DNA from: Thermoactinomyces sp. DSM 45891
Lineage (GTDB): Bacteria > Bacillota > Bacilli > Thermoactinomycetales > Thermoactinomycetaceae
Direction: 5' to 3'
Length of the DNA stretch: 52,879 nucleotides
Assembly: GCF_900119485.1 (NCBI RefSeq)
Contig: NZ_FPJZ01000016.1
Coordinates: 10,882-63,760, forward strand
Positions 7,359 to 16,612 of this stretch are shown here, in pieces. Both the position numbers and the translations under genes were made by a program. Positions within the stretch are counted from its first letter, which is position 1, and the number at the start of each line of letters is the position of its first letter. The notes beneath the pieces were generated by a model, which saw only the letters and a list, made by a program, of their open reading frames with translations, did not search any database and had not been told where the DNA came from.

Positions 7359-8513
7359 ATGGCTCCAAAAGCAATTTATTTGCACATACCATTCTGTACT
7401 CATAAATGTTTCTACTGTGATTTTACTGCATATGTAGTCGAAGGACAGCCAGTAGAAGAGTACTTGACTGCGATCGATCGCGAGATGGCGGTCACGGTGA
7501 ACCAAGTTCCTCCTGAAGAGATTGATGCGATCTTTATCGGTGGCGGGACACCAACTGTGCTAACTCCATCCCAGATGAAACGGTTTTTAACAAGTATTCG
7601 TCAACATTTCCCTAATTGGTCTCCACATATTGAGTATACGATAGAAGCCAATCCAGGTACGACAACCCCAGAACTTCTTGATGTAATGAGAGAGGGTGGG
7701 ATCAATCGGATTAGCTTTGGTGCTCAAACCTTTCGTGAGGAACTATTAAAAGATATAGGCCGCATTCATGGGGTGTCTGATATAGAGCGAAGTGTGCGGC
7801 AGGCGAGAGAGGCTGGATTCGAGAATCTCTCCCTGGATTTAATGTTTGGATTACCTAAACAGACTGTACAGGATGTCCAAGATACATTAGAACGAGCCGT
7901 AGCACTTCAACCTGAGCACTTTTCTGCATATAGTTTAAAAGTGGAGGAAGGTACACTCTTTCATCACCTATATGAACGCAAAGAACTGCCTCTACCTAAT
8001 GAAGATGATGAAGCGCAAATGTATCTTCTGACCCGGCTGTATTTGGATCAGAATGGTTATGGTCAATATGAAGTAAGTAATTTTGCCAAGCCGGGTAAAG
8101 CGAGTCGGCATAACAAAACATATTGGTATAACGAGGAGTACTATGGGCTGGGAACGGGTGCTCATGGTTATATGAATGGTGTGCGATTTGCCAATATCAA
8201 AGGGGTAAAGGAATATAATGTCCGTTTGCAAAAAGGTGAGCGTCCTGTAGCAGAGTCTTATCAAGTCGATCGCAATGAAGATATCGAGAATTTCATGATT
8301 CTAGGACTTCGTCTTATGGAAGGGGTAAGCAAAGATACATTTCGTGAGCGTTACCATCTTGATATGGAAAAGGTATTTGGTCATGTATTTGAGCCTTGGA
8401 TTGAGAAAGGTTTATTACAGTGGCAAGGGGATCGACTTGTTTTAACTGAGCAGGGATTGATGTTTGGCAATGATGTTTTTGCGTCATTTTTAGAAAATGC
8501 TCGAATTGATTAG
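7359..8513 (+). CDS. hemW: HemW-type radical SAM protein (heme chaperone, formerly HemN-like)
   Basis: The 384-residue protein carries the radical-SAM cluster motif HIPFCTHKCFYCDF. The residue after the third Cys is D-F rather than the extra Cys of true coproporphyrinogen dehydrogenase HemN, so HemW (heme insertion into respiratory enzymes) is favoured. FIGGGTPT and the C-terminal HemN_C region (GLRLMEGV) are present. I chose ATG 7359 after TGGAGGTAATCAA; the longer frame back to 7308 runs through the upstream terminator hairpin. Confidence 0.94.
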   Translation: MAPKAIYLHIPFCTHKCFYCDFTAYVVEGQPVEEYLTAIDREMAVTVNQVPPEEIDAIFIGGGTPTVLTPSQMKRFLTSIRQHFPNWSPHIEYTIEANPGTTTPELLDVMREGGINRISFGAQTFREELLKDIGRIHGVSDIERSVRQAREAGFENLSLDLMFGLPKQTVQDVQDTLERAVALQPEHFSAYSLKVEEGTLFHHLYERKELPLPNEDDEAQMYLLTRLYLDQNGYGQYEVSNFAKPGKASRHNKTYWYNEEYYGLGTGAHGYMNGVRFANIKGVKEYNVRLQKGERPVAESYQVDRNEDIENFMILGLRLMEGVSKDTFRERYHLDMEKVFGHVFEPWIEKGLLQWQGDRLVLTEQGLMFGNDVFASFLENARID

Positions 8514-8522
8514 GTTTGTTCG

Positions 8523-8563
8523 TTGACATTTATTTAGACATTTTGGTAAGTTAAATGTAGTAT
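8523..8563 (+). promoter_or_regulatory. SigA promoter candidates for the hrcA operon
   Basis: TAGACA (8535-8540) and TAGTAT (8558-8563) are 17 bp apart and would put the transcription start inside the CIRCE element, the usual arrangement. A perfect TTGACA also occurs at 8523-8528, but it has a poorer -10 partner. Confidence 0.5.
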
Positions 8564-8564
8564 T

Positions 8565-8591
8565 TTAGCACTCAACTAACTAGAGTGCTAA
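8565..8591 (+). promoter_or_regulatory. CIRCE operator, perfect match
   Basis: TTAGCACTC, 9 bp, GAGTGCTAA: both arms match the CIRCE consensus exactly. HrcA binds it to repress class I heat-shock genes. It lies 15 bp before hrcA, so the whole operon, including the chaperonin at 9696, should be HrcA-regulated. Confidence 0.98.
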
Positions 8592-8606
8592 CGAGGGGGG
8601 AGGCAG

Positions 8607-9641
8607 ATGTTAACAGAGCGGCAAAAGCGTATTCTCTGGGCGATTTGTGAAGATTATATTGAGTCAGCGGAGCCTGTTGGTTCTCGTTCTGTATCGAAGA
8701 AGGATGACGTAGGTTTTAGTGCAGCAACAATTCGGAATGAGATGGCTGATTTAGAAGAGATGGGTTTTTTAGAGCAACCGCATACATCTGCCGGTCGGAT
8801 TCCTTCACAGCAAGGATACCGATTCTATGTGGATCATCTTCTCACCCCTCAGATCTGGGGCGATGAGGAGATCCATGCGATCCATAATCTCTTTCAAAAA
8901 GATACTACCCATATTGAGCAAGCAATTGAGCATACTTCTGAACTGTTGTCTCAACTAACCAACTATACATCTGTTGTCATTGGTCCTAAGCTTCAAGACC
9001 ATCGGTTGAGACATTTACAGATGATCCCTCTTACAGAACACAGTGCAGTATTTATTATCGTAACTGATCTAGGCCATGTGAACCAACAACGGGTCTTGCT
9101 CCCAGAAGGTATGTCTATTTCTGTGATGGAGCGCTTAGTGAATTTACTAAACAAACGACTACAGGGAATCTCTTTGTCTAAGTTACGTCTTGTAGTAGAG
9201 CGGGATCTCACAGATGAGTTAACTCGCTATGTAGCTGAGTATGGTAACATGATCTTCCTACTTGACCAGATGTTAGCTCCCCAGCAAGAAAATCGTATTT
9301 ATACGAGTGGTACTACCAAGATGTTAGACCAACCTGAGTTTCGAGATTTACACAAAATGAAATCGTTGTTAGACTTGCTAGATGGGAAAAATCAATCGAT
9401 TATTCAGTTGCTAAATTCCTCACCTTCAAGTGGTGTACAAGTGAAAATAGGGAATGAAACTTCGATTGAGGGAGCGAATCATATTAGTTTGATTATCGCT
9501 TCGTTTACCCTCGATTCAGAGTCCATTGGTGCGATCGGAGTTTTAGGACCTACTCGTATGGAATATGCCAAAGTAATTGGCCTGATGGATATCATCTCAA
9601 AAGATATTTCCAAGCGTCTCACAGAATTCTATGAAAAATAA
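8607..9641 (+). CDS. hrcA: Heat-inducible transcription repressor HrcA
   Basis: The 344-residue protein has the N-terminal winged helix (RQKRILWAICEDYIESAEPVGSRSV, then SAATIRNEMADLEEMGFL) and the conserved HTSAGRIPS segment, followed by the inserted dimerisation domain. HrcA binds CIRCE; its activity depends on a chaperonin in the classical model. The start ATG follows GAGGGGGGAGGCAG. It is autoregulated through the operator just upstream. In this organism either GroEL or the neighbouring archaeal-like chaperonin could be the modulator; that is inference. Confidence 0.98.
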   Translation: MLTERQKRILWAICEDYIESAEPVGSRSVSKKDDVGFSAATIRNEMADLEEMGFLEQPHTSAGRIPSQQGYRFYVDHLLTPQIWGDEEIHAIHNLFQKDTTHIEQAIEHTSELLSQLTNYTSVVIGPKLQDHRLRHLQMIPLTEHSAVFIIVTDLGHVNQQRVLLPEGMSISVMERLVNLLNKRLQGISLSKLRLVVERDLTDELTRYVAEYGNMIFLLDQMLAPQQENRIYTSGTTKMLDQPEFRDLHKMKSLLDLLDGKNQSIIQLLNSSPSSGVQVKIGNETSIEGANHISLIIASFTLDSESIGAIGVLGPTRMEYAKVIGLMDIISKDISKRLTEFYEK

Positions 9642-9695
9642 TCCTTTTTTCGTATAATCAAAGGTGTTCATGAATAGGGAAGGAAGTAAGCCAAC

Positions 9696-11234
9696 GTGCC
9701 TGACAACAAAGAGCATGTAAGAATCGAGTCTGGTGAGAATCGCCAATTACAAGCACTACAATCAAACGCAGCGGCTGTAAAGGCAGTGGCTTCAGCAGTG
9801 GAGTCTACAATTGGTCCTAAAGGTTTGGATACGATGCTAGTCAATGAGGCTGGGGAAGTGATCATCACCAATGATGGGGTTACGATTTTAGATCGCATGG
9901 AAGTGAGTCACCCAGCGGCGAAGATGATCGTTAATGTAGCCAAAGCACAGCAGGCTGAGGTAGGAGATGGAACCACAACGGCTACTCTCCTAGCCACAGC
10001 AATTGTGGATGAAGGTGTGAAACAGGTAGCGCGTGGTGTGCCAGTAGTCAAGGTGATTGCAGGTATTCAGCGCGCGGTTCGATACGCCTTACATAAAATG
10101 AAAGAAAAAGCTCGTCCTATCAGGGAGCTAGAGGACGATTGGTTACAGCGAATCGCATTTACAGCGAGCCGTGAAAATGAGGATATTACAGTGGCTGTCA
10201 TGGAAGCGGTTCATCTAGTAGGACGTGATAAGCTACTGGAAAACAGTTTTAGACTTTCGCAAGCTGTGGTAGCTCATCCGAGGGCAACAAGTGCTGTATT
10301 CTCGGGAATTCTTCTAAACAAAACGAGAGCAAATCTCCAGATGCCAAGATATTTAGAAAATGCTCAAGTTCTTGTGCTCGCTGATTCACTTGAACCAGAA
10401 TGGGTAGATGATGAGTCACTCAGTACGGAAGCTGGCTTTAACAAACAAGAGTATCTTCGCAAGCAATTTCTTGCTGCTCTTGAATCTTTGATGGGGCTAG
10501 GTGTAAAGTTAATTATTACCTCTAGAGGATTAGATTCACTAGCTGAGGATATTTTGACCGATTCTGGAATAATGGTTATTCAAAGAGTGGTACCAGATGA
10601 GCTTCAAAAAGTAGCTGAACATACAAATGCTAAGATATTAAAGCGCAATGCCCTCTATAAGCCTATAGAAGAAATTAAGTCCTATCTAGGTCTTGCTGAA
10701 GAAGTAGAAGATAACGATGTATTAGAGAGAGTTCGAATCAGTGGCGGTAAAGGAAAGCCATTTGCCACCATTTTGGTTAGTGCTGCTACGGATGAAGTAG
10801 TAGAAGAACGGGAGCGAATTACGAAAGATGCCGCTTCTGCTGTGCAAGCCGCTGTTCGAGGGGGCTATCTACCTGGTGGTGGAGCACTCGAACTCTCCCT
10901 CGCAAGAGACGTAGAAAAGTTCCGCGAAACCGTACAGGGAATGGAACGATTTGGTGTGGGCGTTGTCTCAGAGGCATTGCTAAGACCGATGACACAGGTA
11001 GTTGCCAATGCTGGATTTAACCCATTAGAAAAAATTGAAATGGTAAAGGCATTGCAACTCAAGAGAGAATCGGATTCTCTAGGTATTGACTGCGATCGTG
11101 GTGTCGTGGTAGATATGGTCGAGATGGGAGTAGTTGACCCATTATTAATTAAGTTTCATGCATTAGGAACGGCTGGTGAAGTAGCTACAGCCATATTACG
11201 AATTCATTCGATTGTTCGGATGAAGAATTATTAG
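9696..11234 (+). CDS. Archaeal-like (group III) chaperonin in the hrcA-dnaK operon
   Basis: The 512-residue protein belongs to the thermosome/CCT branch, not GroEL. It has TIGPKGLDTMLV, VIITNDGVTIL, HPAAKMIVNVAKAQ, the ATP-site motif GDGTTTA (residues 90-96), GGYLPGGGALE, and a catalytic-type Asp at about 378 (TKDAASAV). It lacks a GGM-type C-terminal tail. Such 'group III' chaperonins were described in a few Firmicutes, including Carboxydothermus hydrogenoformans, where the gene also sits in the dnaK operon; they form lid-containing double rings without GroES. It is slightly shorter than archaeal thermosome subunits. The start is GTG after GGAAGGAAGT. grpE follows after 15 bp; a bare TATAAT at 9653-9658 lacks a -35 partner. 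Confidence 0.95.
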   Translation: MPDNKEHVRIESGENRQLQALQSNAAAVKAVASAVESTIGPKGLDTMLVNEAGEVIITNDGVTILDRMEVSHPAAKMIVNVAKAQQAEVGDGTTTATLLATAIVDEGVKQVARGVPVVKVIAGIQRAVRYALHKMKEKARPIRELEDDWLQRIAFTASRENEDITVAVMEAVHLVGRDKLLENSFRLSQAVVAHPRATSAVFSGILLNKTRANLQMPRYLENAQVLVLADSLEPEWVDDESLSTEAGFNKQEYLRKQFLAALESLMGLGVKLIITSRGLDSLAEDILTDSGIMVIQRVVPDELQKVAEHTNAKILKRNALYKPIEEIKSYLGLAEEVEDNDVLERVRISGGKGKPFATILVSAATDEVVEERERITKDAASAVQAAVRGGYLPGGGALELSLARDVEKFRETVQGMERFGVGVVSEALLRPMTQVVANAGFNPLEKIEMVKALQLKRESDSLGIDCDRGVVVDMVEMGVVDPLLIKFHALGTAGEVATAILRIHSIVRMKNY

Positions 11235-11249
11235 AAGAGGAGGGGGACT

Positions 11250-11846
11250 ATGTCAAAAGAGTATTTAGACCCTTCGCAGGCAGAAAACACAACACATGAA
11301 GATGTAACCCAAGAGGATGTAGCCGAAGAATCTTCTTCCGCTCAAGAGCAGGTGCTGACTCCTGAAGAATTGCTACTAGACCAATTAGAGCAATCTCAGG
11401 TTCAATTGAAGGAGTTACATCAAAAAGTAGAAGAGCATCAGCAAAACTATCTTCGTGCTCTTGCTGATTTAGAAAATTATCGCCGTCGTGCTCGTAAGGA
11501 GAAGGAAGATATACTCAAGTATGCAAGCGTTCCCTTAGTTGAGTCACTCCTACCCGTACTTGATAATTTCGAGCGAGCATTAGATGCTGCAGATGGAAAT
11601 CAAGATGTAAAAGTATTACAAGAAGGAATTGAAATGGTGTATCGTCAATTCCTACAGGCTTTGTCCAAGTCAGGACTTACTCTCATCGAAGCTGTAGGCA
11701 AACCATTTAATCCACATGAACACAATGCTGTAATGCAAGTAGAGATGGATGAGGTAGAGCCAGGGACGATTGTAGAAGAGTTACAGTCAGGCTATAAATT
11801 TTCAGATCGGATCATTCGTCCTTCCATGGTGAAAGTTTCCCAATAA
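11250..11846 (+). CDS. grpE: Nucleotide exchange factor GrpE
   Basis: The 198-residue protein has an acidic disordered N-terminus, a long coiled coil (about residues 35-90, ending NYLRALADLENYRRRARKE) and the beta-wing domain (GKPFNPHEHNAVMQV, GYKFSDRIIRPSMVKVS). It releases ADP from DnaK. The ATG follows GAGGAGGGGGAC. It lies between the chaperonin and dnaK and is expected to be cotranscribed from the CIRCE promoter. Confidence 0.98.
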   Translation: MSKEYLDPSQAENTTHEDVTQEDVAEESSSAQEQVLTPEELLLDQLEQSQVQLKELHQKVEEHQQNYLRALADLENYRRRARKEKEDILKYASVPLVESLLPVLDNFERALDAADGNQDVKVLQEGIEMVYRQFLQALSKSGLTLIEAVGKPFNPHEHNAVMQVEMDEVEPGTIVEELQSGYKFSDRIIRPSMVKVSQ

Positions 11847-11880
11847 TGAAGGATTGAATGTAAAATAGGAGGTTAATTAC

Positions 11881-13716
11881 ATGGCTAAAATTATCGGTAT
11901 TGACTTAGGAACAACTAACTCTTGTGTATCATTTATGGATGGGAATGAACCTGTTGTCATTCCAAATGAAGAGGGGGGCCGTACAACTCCTTCGATTGTG
12001 GGCTTTTCGAAAACTGGAGAACGTTTAGTTGGGGATGCTGCAAAACGTCAAGCTATTACCAATCCAGATAACACCATTATGTCGATTAAACGTTATATTG
12101 GAACGGATCATAAAACGACGGTAGACGGCAAAGATTACACTCCACAAGAAATCTCAGCTATGATTCTTCAAAAATTAAAAGCAGATGCAGAGGCGTATCT
12201 AGGTGAATCCGTGACACAAGCAGTTATCACCGTGCCTGCATATTTTAATGATAGTCAACGTCAAGCGACTAAAGATGCAGGTAAAATTGCGGGTCTTGAA
12301 GTACTTCGCATCATCAACGAGCCTACGGCTGCTGCGTTAGCATACGGCTTTGAGAAAAACGAAGACCAAACCATTCTTGTATTTGACCTAGGTGGCGGTA
12401 CCTTTGACGTATCGATCTTATCTTTAGGCGATGGTGTGTTTGAAGTTCTTTCCACAAGTGGAGATAACAAGCTAGGTGGGGACGACTTTGACCAAGTGGT
12501 AATCGATTATCTAAAAGAGCAATTCAAAAAAGATAATGGTATTGACCTTTCTCATAACAGCATGGCGATGCAACGTCTGAAAGATGAAGCTGAAAAAGCG
12601 AAGAAAGCACTTTCGGGTGTTTTAACAACTACGATTTCTCTTCCATTCTTGACAATGGATGCAAACGGAGCTCCACTTCACTTAGAAGTTACGCTTACTC
12701 GTGCGAAGTTTGAGGAACTTAGCTCTGCATTGGTAGAACGTACGATGGTGCCCACTCGCCGTGCACTACAAGATGCGAACCTAACGGCAAATGATATTGA
12801 TAAAGTAATCCTCGTAGGTGGTTCTACTCGGATTCCAGCTGTACAAGAAGCGATTAAAAAGCTAATCAACAAAGATCCATCTAAAGGTGTAAACCCTGAT
12901 GAAGTAGTAGCGATGGGTGCAGCGATTCAAGGTGGCGTACTATCTGAAGATGTGACGGGAGTCGTTCTTCTCGATGTAACCCCTCTTTCACTCGGGATTG
13001 AAACCTTAGGTGGCGTATTTACAAAGCTGATTGATCGTAACACGACGATTCCAACAGAGAAGTCCCAAGTGTTCTCTACCGCTGCTGATAATCAAACTTC
13101 TGTAGACATCCATGTCTTACAAGGTGAGCGTCAAATGGCGGGTGATAACAAAACACTAGGTCGTTTCCAATTGACAGGTATTCCACCAGCACCACGTGGC
13201 CTTCCACAAATTGAAGTAACCTTTAAAATCGATGCAAACGGGATTGTAAACGTTGGCGCGAGTGATAAAGCAACAGGTAAATCTCAAAATATCACGATTC
13301 AATCCTCGTCCGGATTATCAGATGAAGAGATCGAACGCATGGTACAAGATGCAGAACTTCATGCTGATGAAGATAAAAAGCGAAAAGAACAAGTGGAAAC
13401 CCTCAATAAAGCAGATCAGTTGATCTTTACAGCTGAGAAAACTGTAAAAGAAATCGGTGACAAAGTGGAAGCTTCTCTAGTGGAAGAAGTAGAGAAAGCG
13501 AAAGAAGAGTTAAAAGCAGTCTTGAGCAGTGAAGATCAAGATATGGAGAAAGTCGAAGCCGCAACGACCGTGTTAGAAGAAAAAGTGCAAGCTCTATCGA
13601 TCAAGCTTTACGAACAACAAGCTCAAGAGGCACAAGCTGCGCAAGCAGAGCAAGAAGATGGTAAGAAAGAAGAGCCAAAGAAAAACGTTGTTGACGCTGA
13701 GTACGAAGAAATCTAG
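11881..13716 (+). CDS. dnaK: Chaperone DnaK (Hsp70)
   Basis: The 611-residue protein starts AKIIGIDLGTTNSCV. It has the three Hsp70 signatures (IDLGTTNS; VFDLGGGTFDVSIL; VILVGGSTRIPAVQE), the substrate-binding domain and a Gln/Glu/Ala-rich helical lid tail. The linker VVLLDVTPLSLGIET is canonical. It works with DnaJ and GrpE on nascent and stress-unfolded proteins. The ribosome-binding site AGGAGG is optimal. Length is usual for a Gram-positive DnaK. Confidence 0.99.
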   Translation: MAKIIGIDLGTTNSCVSFMDGNEPVVIPNEEGGRTTPSIVGFSKTGERLVGDAAKRQAITNPDNTIMSIKRYIGTDHKTTVDGKDYTPQEISAMILQKLKADAEAYLGESVTQAVITVPAYFNDSQRQATKDAGKIAGLEVLRIINEPTAAALAYGFEKNEDQTILVFDLGGGTFDVSILSLGDGVFEVLSTSGDNKLGGDDFDQVVIDYLKEQFKKDNGIDLSHNSMAMQRLKDEAEKAKKALSGVLTTTISLPFLTMDANGAPLHLEVTLTRAKFEELSSALVERTMVPTRRALQDANLTANDIDKVILVGGSTRIPAVQEAIKKLINKDPSKGVNPDEVVAMGAAIQGGVLSEDVTGVVLLDVTPLSLGIETLGGVFTKLIDRNTTIPTEKSQVFSTAADNQTSVDIHVLQGERQMAGDNKTLGRFQLTGIPPAPRGLPQIEVTFKIDANGIVNVGASDKATGKSQNITIQSSSGLSDEEIERMVQDAELHADEDKKRKEQVETLNKADQLIFTAEKTVKEIGDKVEASLVEEVEKAKEELKAVLSSEDQDMEKVEAATTVLEEKVQALSIKLYEQQAQEAQAAQAEQEDGKKEEPKKNVVDAEYEEI

Positions 13717-13746
13717 AACGGAATTCAAGGTGGGAGAGGTGACTTG

Positions 13747-14859
13747 GTGAGCAATCGTAACTTCTATGAAGTACTTGGAGTAGAAAAAGGTGCTTCAGAT
13801 GATGATATTCGCAAGGCTTATCGGAAACTTGCTCGTAAGTACCATCCTGACGTAAATAAAGAACCAGACGCTGAAATAAAGTTTAAAGAAGTAAAAGATG
13901 CGTATGAAGTGCTGGGGGATGCTCAGAAACGTTCTAACTACGATCAATTTGGTACGGCGGAGCCAGGCGGATTTGCTGGTGGAGGAGCAGGGTTCAATCA
14001 AGACTTTGGATTTGGTGATATCTTTGATATGTTTTTTGGTGGGGGAAGAAGGGCAAACCCTAACGCCCCTCGCCAAGGAGCAGATCAAGAAGTACGAATC
14101 CAAATTGAATTTAAAGATGCTGTGTTTGGAAAAAGTGTGGATGTGCTCATTACAGTTCCCGACAATTGTGATGCTTGTCGTGGAACGGGTGCAAAAGAGG
14201 GTAGTGAGCCAGAAGTTTGTACATCTTGTCACGGTAGCGGACAACAAGAAGTGGTTCAAAACACCCCATTTGGTCGTGTTGTAAACCGTCGAGTTTGCCA
14301 AAACTGTCAAGGAACGGGTAAAATCATTCGCGAGAAATGTGAACCATGTGCGGGTGCAGGTCGAGTTAAGAAAAAGCGAAAAATCCCTGTTAACATTCCT
14401 GCAGGGGTGAATGATGGCGATCAATTACGGGCAGTAGGTGAAGGAGAACCAGGAATTAACGGTGGCCCTTCTGGTGACCTATATGTCACGATTTTTGTGA
14501 AGAAACATGATTTCTTTACACGTGAAGGATATGATCTCACCTGTGAAGTGCCGATTAGCTTTGCACAAGCGGCATTGGGAGATGAAATCGTAGTTCCAAC
14601 CTTAGATGGTCGTGCTAAATTGAAGATTCCTGCTGGGACGCAAACGGGTACTGAATTCCGGATGCGTGCAAAAGGAGTACCGCATCATACCGGAGTTCAA
14701 GGTGATCTTCGTGTGATGGTGAAGCTTATTACCCCAACAAAGTTAACAGACGATCAAAAAGTAGCGCTACGTGAATTTAACCGCCTTTGTGGTGAGTATA
14801 TCCACGAGCAGAACGATAACTTTTTTGATAAAATGAAAAAAGCATTTAAAAACGATTAA
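13747..14859 (+). CDS. dnaJ: Chaperone DnaJ (type I Hsp40)
   Basis: The 370-residue protein has a J domain with the HPD motif (RKYHPDVNKE), a Gly/Phe-rich linker (about residues 75-105), four zinc-binding CxxCxGxG repeats (CDACRGTG, CTSCHGSG, CQNCQGTG, CEPCAGAG) and the C-terminal substrate-binding domain. I prefer GTG 13747, four bases after AGGTGA; TTG 13744 would be only one base after it. It stimulates DnaK ATPase activity and delivers substrates. Confidence 0.98.
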   Translation: MSNRNFYEVLGVEKGASDDDIRKAYRKLARKYHPDVNKEPDAEIKFKEVKDAYEVLGDAQKRSNYDQFGTAEPGGFAGGGAGFNQDFGFGDIFDMFFGGGRRANPNAPRQGADQEVRIQIEFKDAVFGKSVDVLITVPDNCDACRGTGAKEGSEPEVCTSCHGSGQQEVVQNTPFGRVVNRRVCQNCQGTGKIIREKCEPCAGAGRVKKKRKIPVNIPAGVNDGDQLRAVGEGEPGINGGPSGDLYVTIFVKKHDFFTREGYDLTCEVPISFAQAALGDEIVVPTLDGRAKLKIPAGTQTGTEFRMRAKGVPHHTGVQGDLRVMVKLITPTKLTDDQKVALREFNRLCGEYIHEQNDNFFDKMKKAFKND

Positions 14860-14867
14860 AGGAGAAG

Positions 14868-14888
14868 CGGGCGATGTTGCCCGTTTTT
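14868..14888 (+). terminator. Short GC hairpin plus T5 between dnaJ and prmA
   Basis: CGGGC, loop GATGTT, GCCCG, then TTTTT. It starts 9 bases after dnaJ and ends 21 bases before the prmA start. With a 5-bp stem it is probably a partial terminator, lowering expression of the downstream genes relative to dnaK-dnaJ. Confidence 0.6.
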
Positions 14889-14909
14889 CTGTATCTAGGG
14901 GGACCTAGC

Positions 14910-15848
14910 TTGAAATGGACGGAAGTGTGTGTACATACGAATCATGAAGCGGTAGAAGCAATTAGTAATTTGTTAATTGAGTTAGGTGCAGATGGTGTAT
15001 CGATCGAAGATTCTGAGGTGTTAACACGGAACTGGACGAATCAATATGGAGAGATTATCGATTTAAATCCAGATGATTATCCAGCAGAAGGTGTACGTAT
15101 AAAGACGTATTTACCTGAGATGGAGTCAGGTGATGAGTTTATCTGTCAAGTAAAAACTGGATTACAAAATATAAAAGAGCTTGGTCTGGATGTAGGATTA
15201 GCCGAAGTCACAGGTAGGGAAGTAGATGAAGAAGAATGGGCAAATGAATGGAAGCAGTATTACAAGCCCATTCGAGTAACGGAGAAACTTACTATTAAGC
15301 CATTTTGGGAAGAATATACCCCAACTAGTGAAACGGAACAAATAATTGAGCTAGACCCTGGCATGGCATTTGGGACTGGAACGCATCCAACTACAACATT
15401 ATCGATGAAACTAATGGAAAAATATCTGCATCCAAACTGTACGGTAGTCGATGTGGGATGTGGAAGTGGAATTTTAAGTATTGCAGCTGCCAAATTAGGG
15501 GCAAAGCAAGCTATAGCATTAGATCTTGATCCGATCGCAGTGAAGAGTGCCAGTGAGAATGTAGAGTTAAATGGTGTTCAAGAGATCGTTCATGTGAAAG
15601 AAGGAGATTTACTAAAGGGGATGGGTGAACGCACGAATATAGTAGTAGCCAATATCTTAGCTGAAATCATCGTATTGTTTACACATGATTTACCTCGTGT
15701 GCTAGTACCAGGTGGTATCTTTATTGGATCTGGTATTATTGAAGAGAAAGCGGACCTGGTTATCCAGTCGCTTAAGACCAACGGCCTTCAGGTATTGGAA
15801 ACGGTTCACCAAGACGGTTGGGTAGCGATTGCGGCGAAAAAATGGTAA
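14910..15848 (+). CDS. prmA: Ribosomal protein L11 methyltransferase
   Basis: The 312-residue protein has the PrmA-specific N-terminal domain (KWTEVCVHTNHEAVEAISNLL) and a class I SAM-methyltransferase domain with DPGMAFGTGTHPTT, VVDVGCGSGILSIAA (motif I), DLDPIAV and NILAEII. It trimethylates uL11. I chose TTG 14910 after GGGGGACC, giving the length of B. subtilis PrmA; the upstream ATG at 14874 lies in the hairpin loop. It is operonic with dnaJ and rsmE, as in B. subtilis. Confidence 0.95.
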   Translation: MKWTEVCVHTNHEAVEAISNLLIELGADGVSIEDSEVLTRNWTNQYGEIIDLNPDDYPAEGVRIKTYLPEMESGDEFICQVKTGLQNIKELGLDVGLAEVTGREVDEEEWANEWKQYYKPIRVTEKLTIKPFWEEYTPTSETEQIIELDPGMAFGTGTHPTTTLSMKLMEKYLHPNCTVVDVGCGSGILSIAAAKLGAKQAIALDLDPIAVKSASENVELNGVQEIVHVKEGDLLKGMGERTNIVVANILAEIIVLFTHDLPRVLVPGGIFIGSGIIEEKADLVIQSLKTNGLQVLETVHQDGWVAIAAKKW

Positions 15849-15865
15849 ACTGGTAGGAGTTTTGT

Positions 15866-16600
15866 ATGCAAAGATACTTTATCGATCCAGCACAGATCGT
15901 GGATCAAACCATTCATATTATAGGTGATGATGTTCATCACATAAAAACCGTGATGCGCTCTAAACCAGGAACTACAATCCTCGTAGCAGATGGAACAGGG
16001 GTCGAATACATCGCGGAAATAGAGAACTACGACCCGGATCGTGTATGTTGTCGTGTGGTAGAAACGAGAAATGCGCATGGAGAATCACATACTCGTGTAA
16101 CTATTGCTCAATCGATGCCCAAAGGGGATAAGTTTGAGTTGATTTTGCAAAAAGGTACAGAGCTTGGAGCTAGTCGCTTTCTTCCCTTTCATTCAGAACG
16201 AACTGTGGTAAAGATTGAACAGAAGAAGGTAGCAAAAAAATGGGACCGTTGGCAAAAAATCTCCAAAGAAGCAGCAGAACAAGCGCATCGTGGACAAGTT
16301 CCCACTGTGGAGACACCAATTTTGTGGAAGCAACTATTGCAACACATTGAGTCATTTTCTGGTACGGTTTGGATTGCTTATGAAAAAGGTGGAAAACCCT
16401 TGACAGAAGCCATCTCTGAGACTCATGAGGATCAGATCATGGTGATAATTGGTCCAGAAGGTGGCTTCTCTGAGAAAGAAATAATGGAAGCAAAGCAGGC
16501 AGGGGCGATTCCCCTTTCTTTAGGAAATCGTATTTTACGTACAGAAACAGCTTCTCTAATGGTACTTTCCTGTATCTTTTTTGCTCGTCATGAACTTTAG
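15866..16600 (+). CDS. rsmE: 16S rRNA (uracil-1498 N3) methyltransferase
   Basis: The 244-residue SPOUT-family enzyme has an N-terminal PUA-like domain (FIDPAQIVDQTIHIIGDDVHHI, then VMR) and the C-terminal knot IGPEGGFSEKEI...LSLGNRILRTETA that binds S-adenosylmethionine. It methylates U1498 in helix 44 of 16S rRNA. The start ATG follows GGTAGGAG. It lies between prmA and mtaB. Confidence 0.97.
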   Translation: MQRYFIDPAQIVDQTIHIIGDDVHHIKTVMRSKPGTTILVADGTGVEYIAEIENYDPDRVCCRVVETRNAHGESHTRVTIAQSMPKGDKFELILQKGTELGASRFLPFHSERTVVKIEQKKVAKKWDRWQKISKEAAEQAHRGQVPTVETPILWKQLLQHIESFSGTVWIAYEKGGKPLTEAISETHEDQIMVIIGPEGGFSEKEIMEAKQAGAIPLSLGNRILRTETASLMVLSCIFFARHEL

Positions 16601-16612
16601 GAGGTGAAACAA

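Noticed and set aside
9645..9660. Internal promoter TATAAT before the chaperonin gene
   Set aside because: The -10 is perfect but no -35 or extended -10 is found at the right spacing, so it is not listed as a feature.
13795..14424. 209-codon minus-strand frame opposite dnaJ
   Set aside because: It is antisense to an unmistakable gene, has no ribosome-binding site and no protein-like composition.
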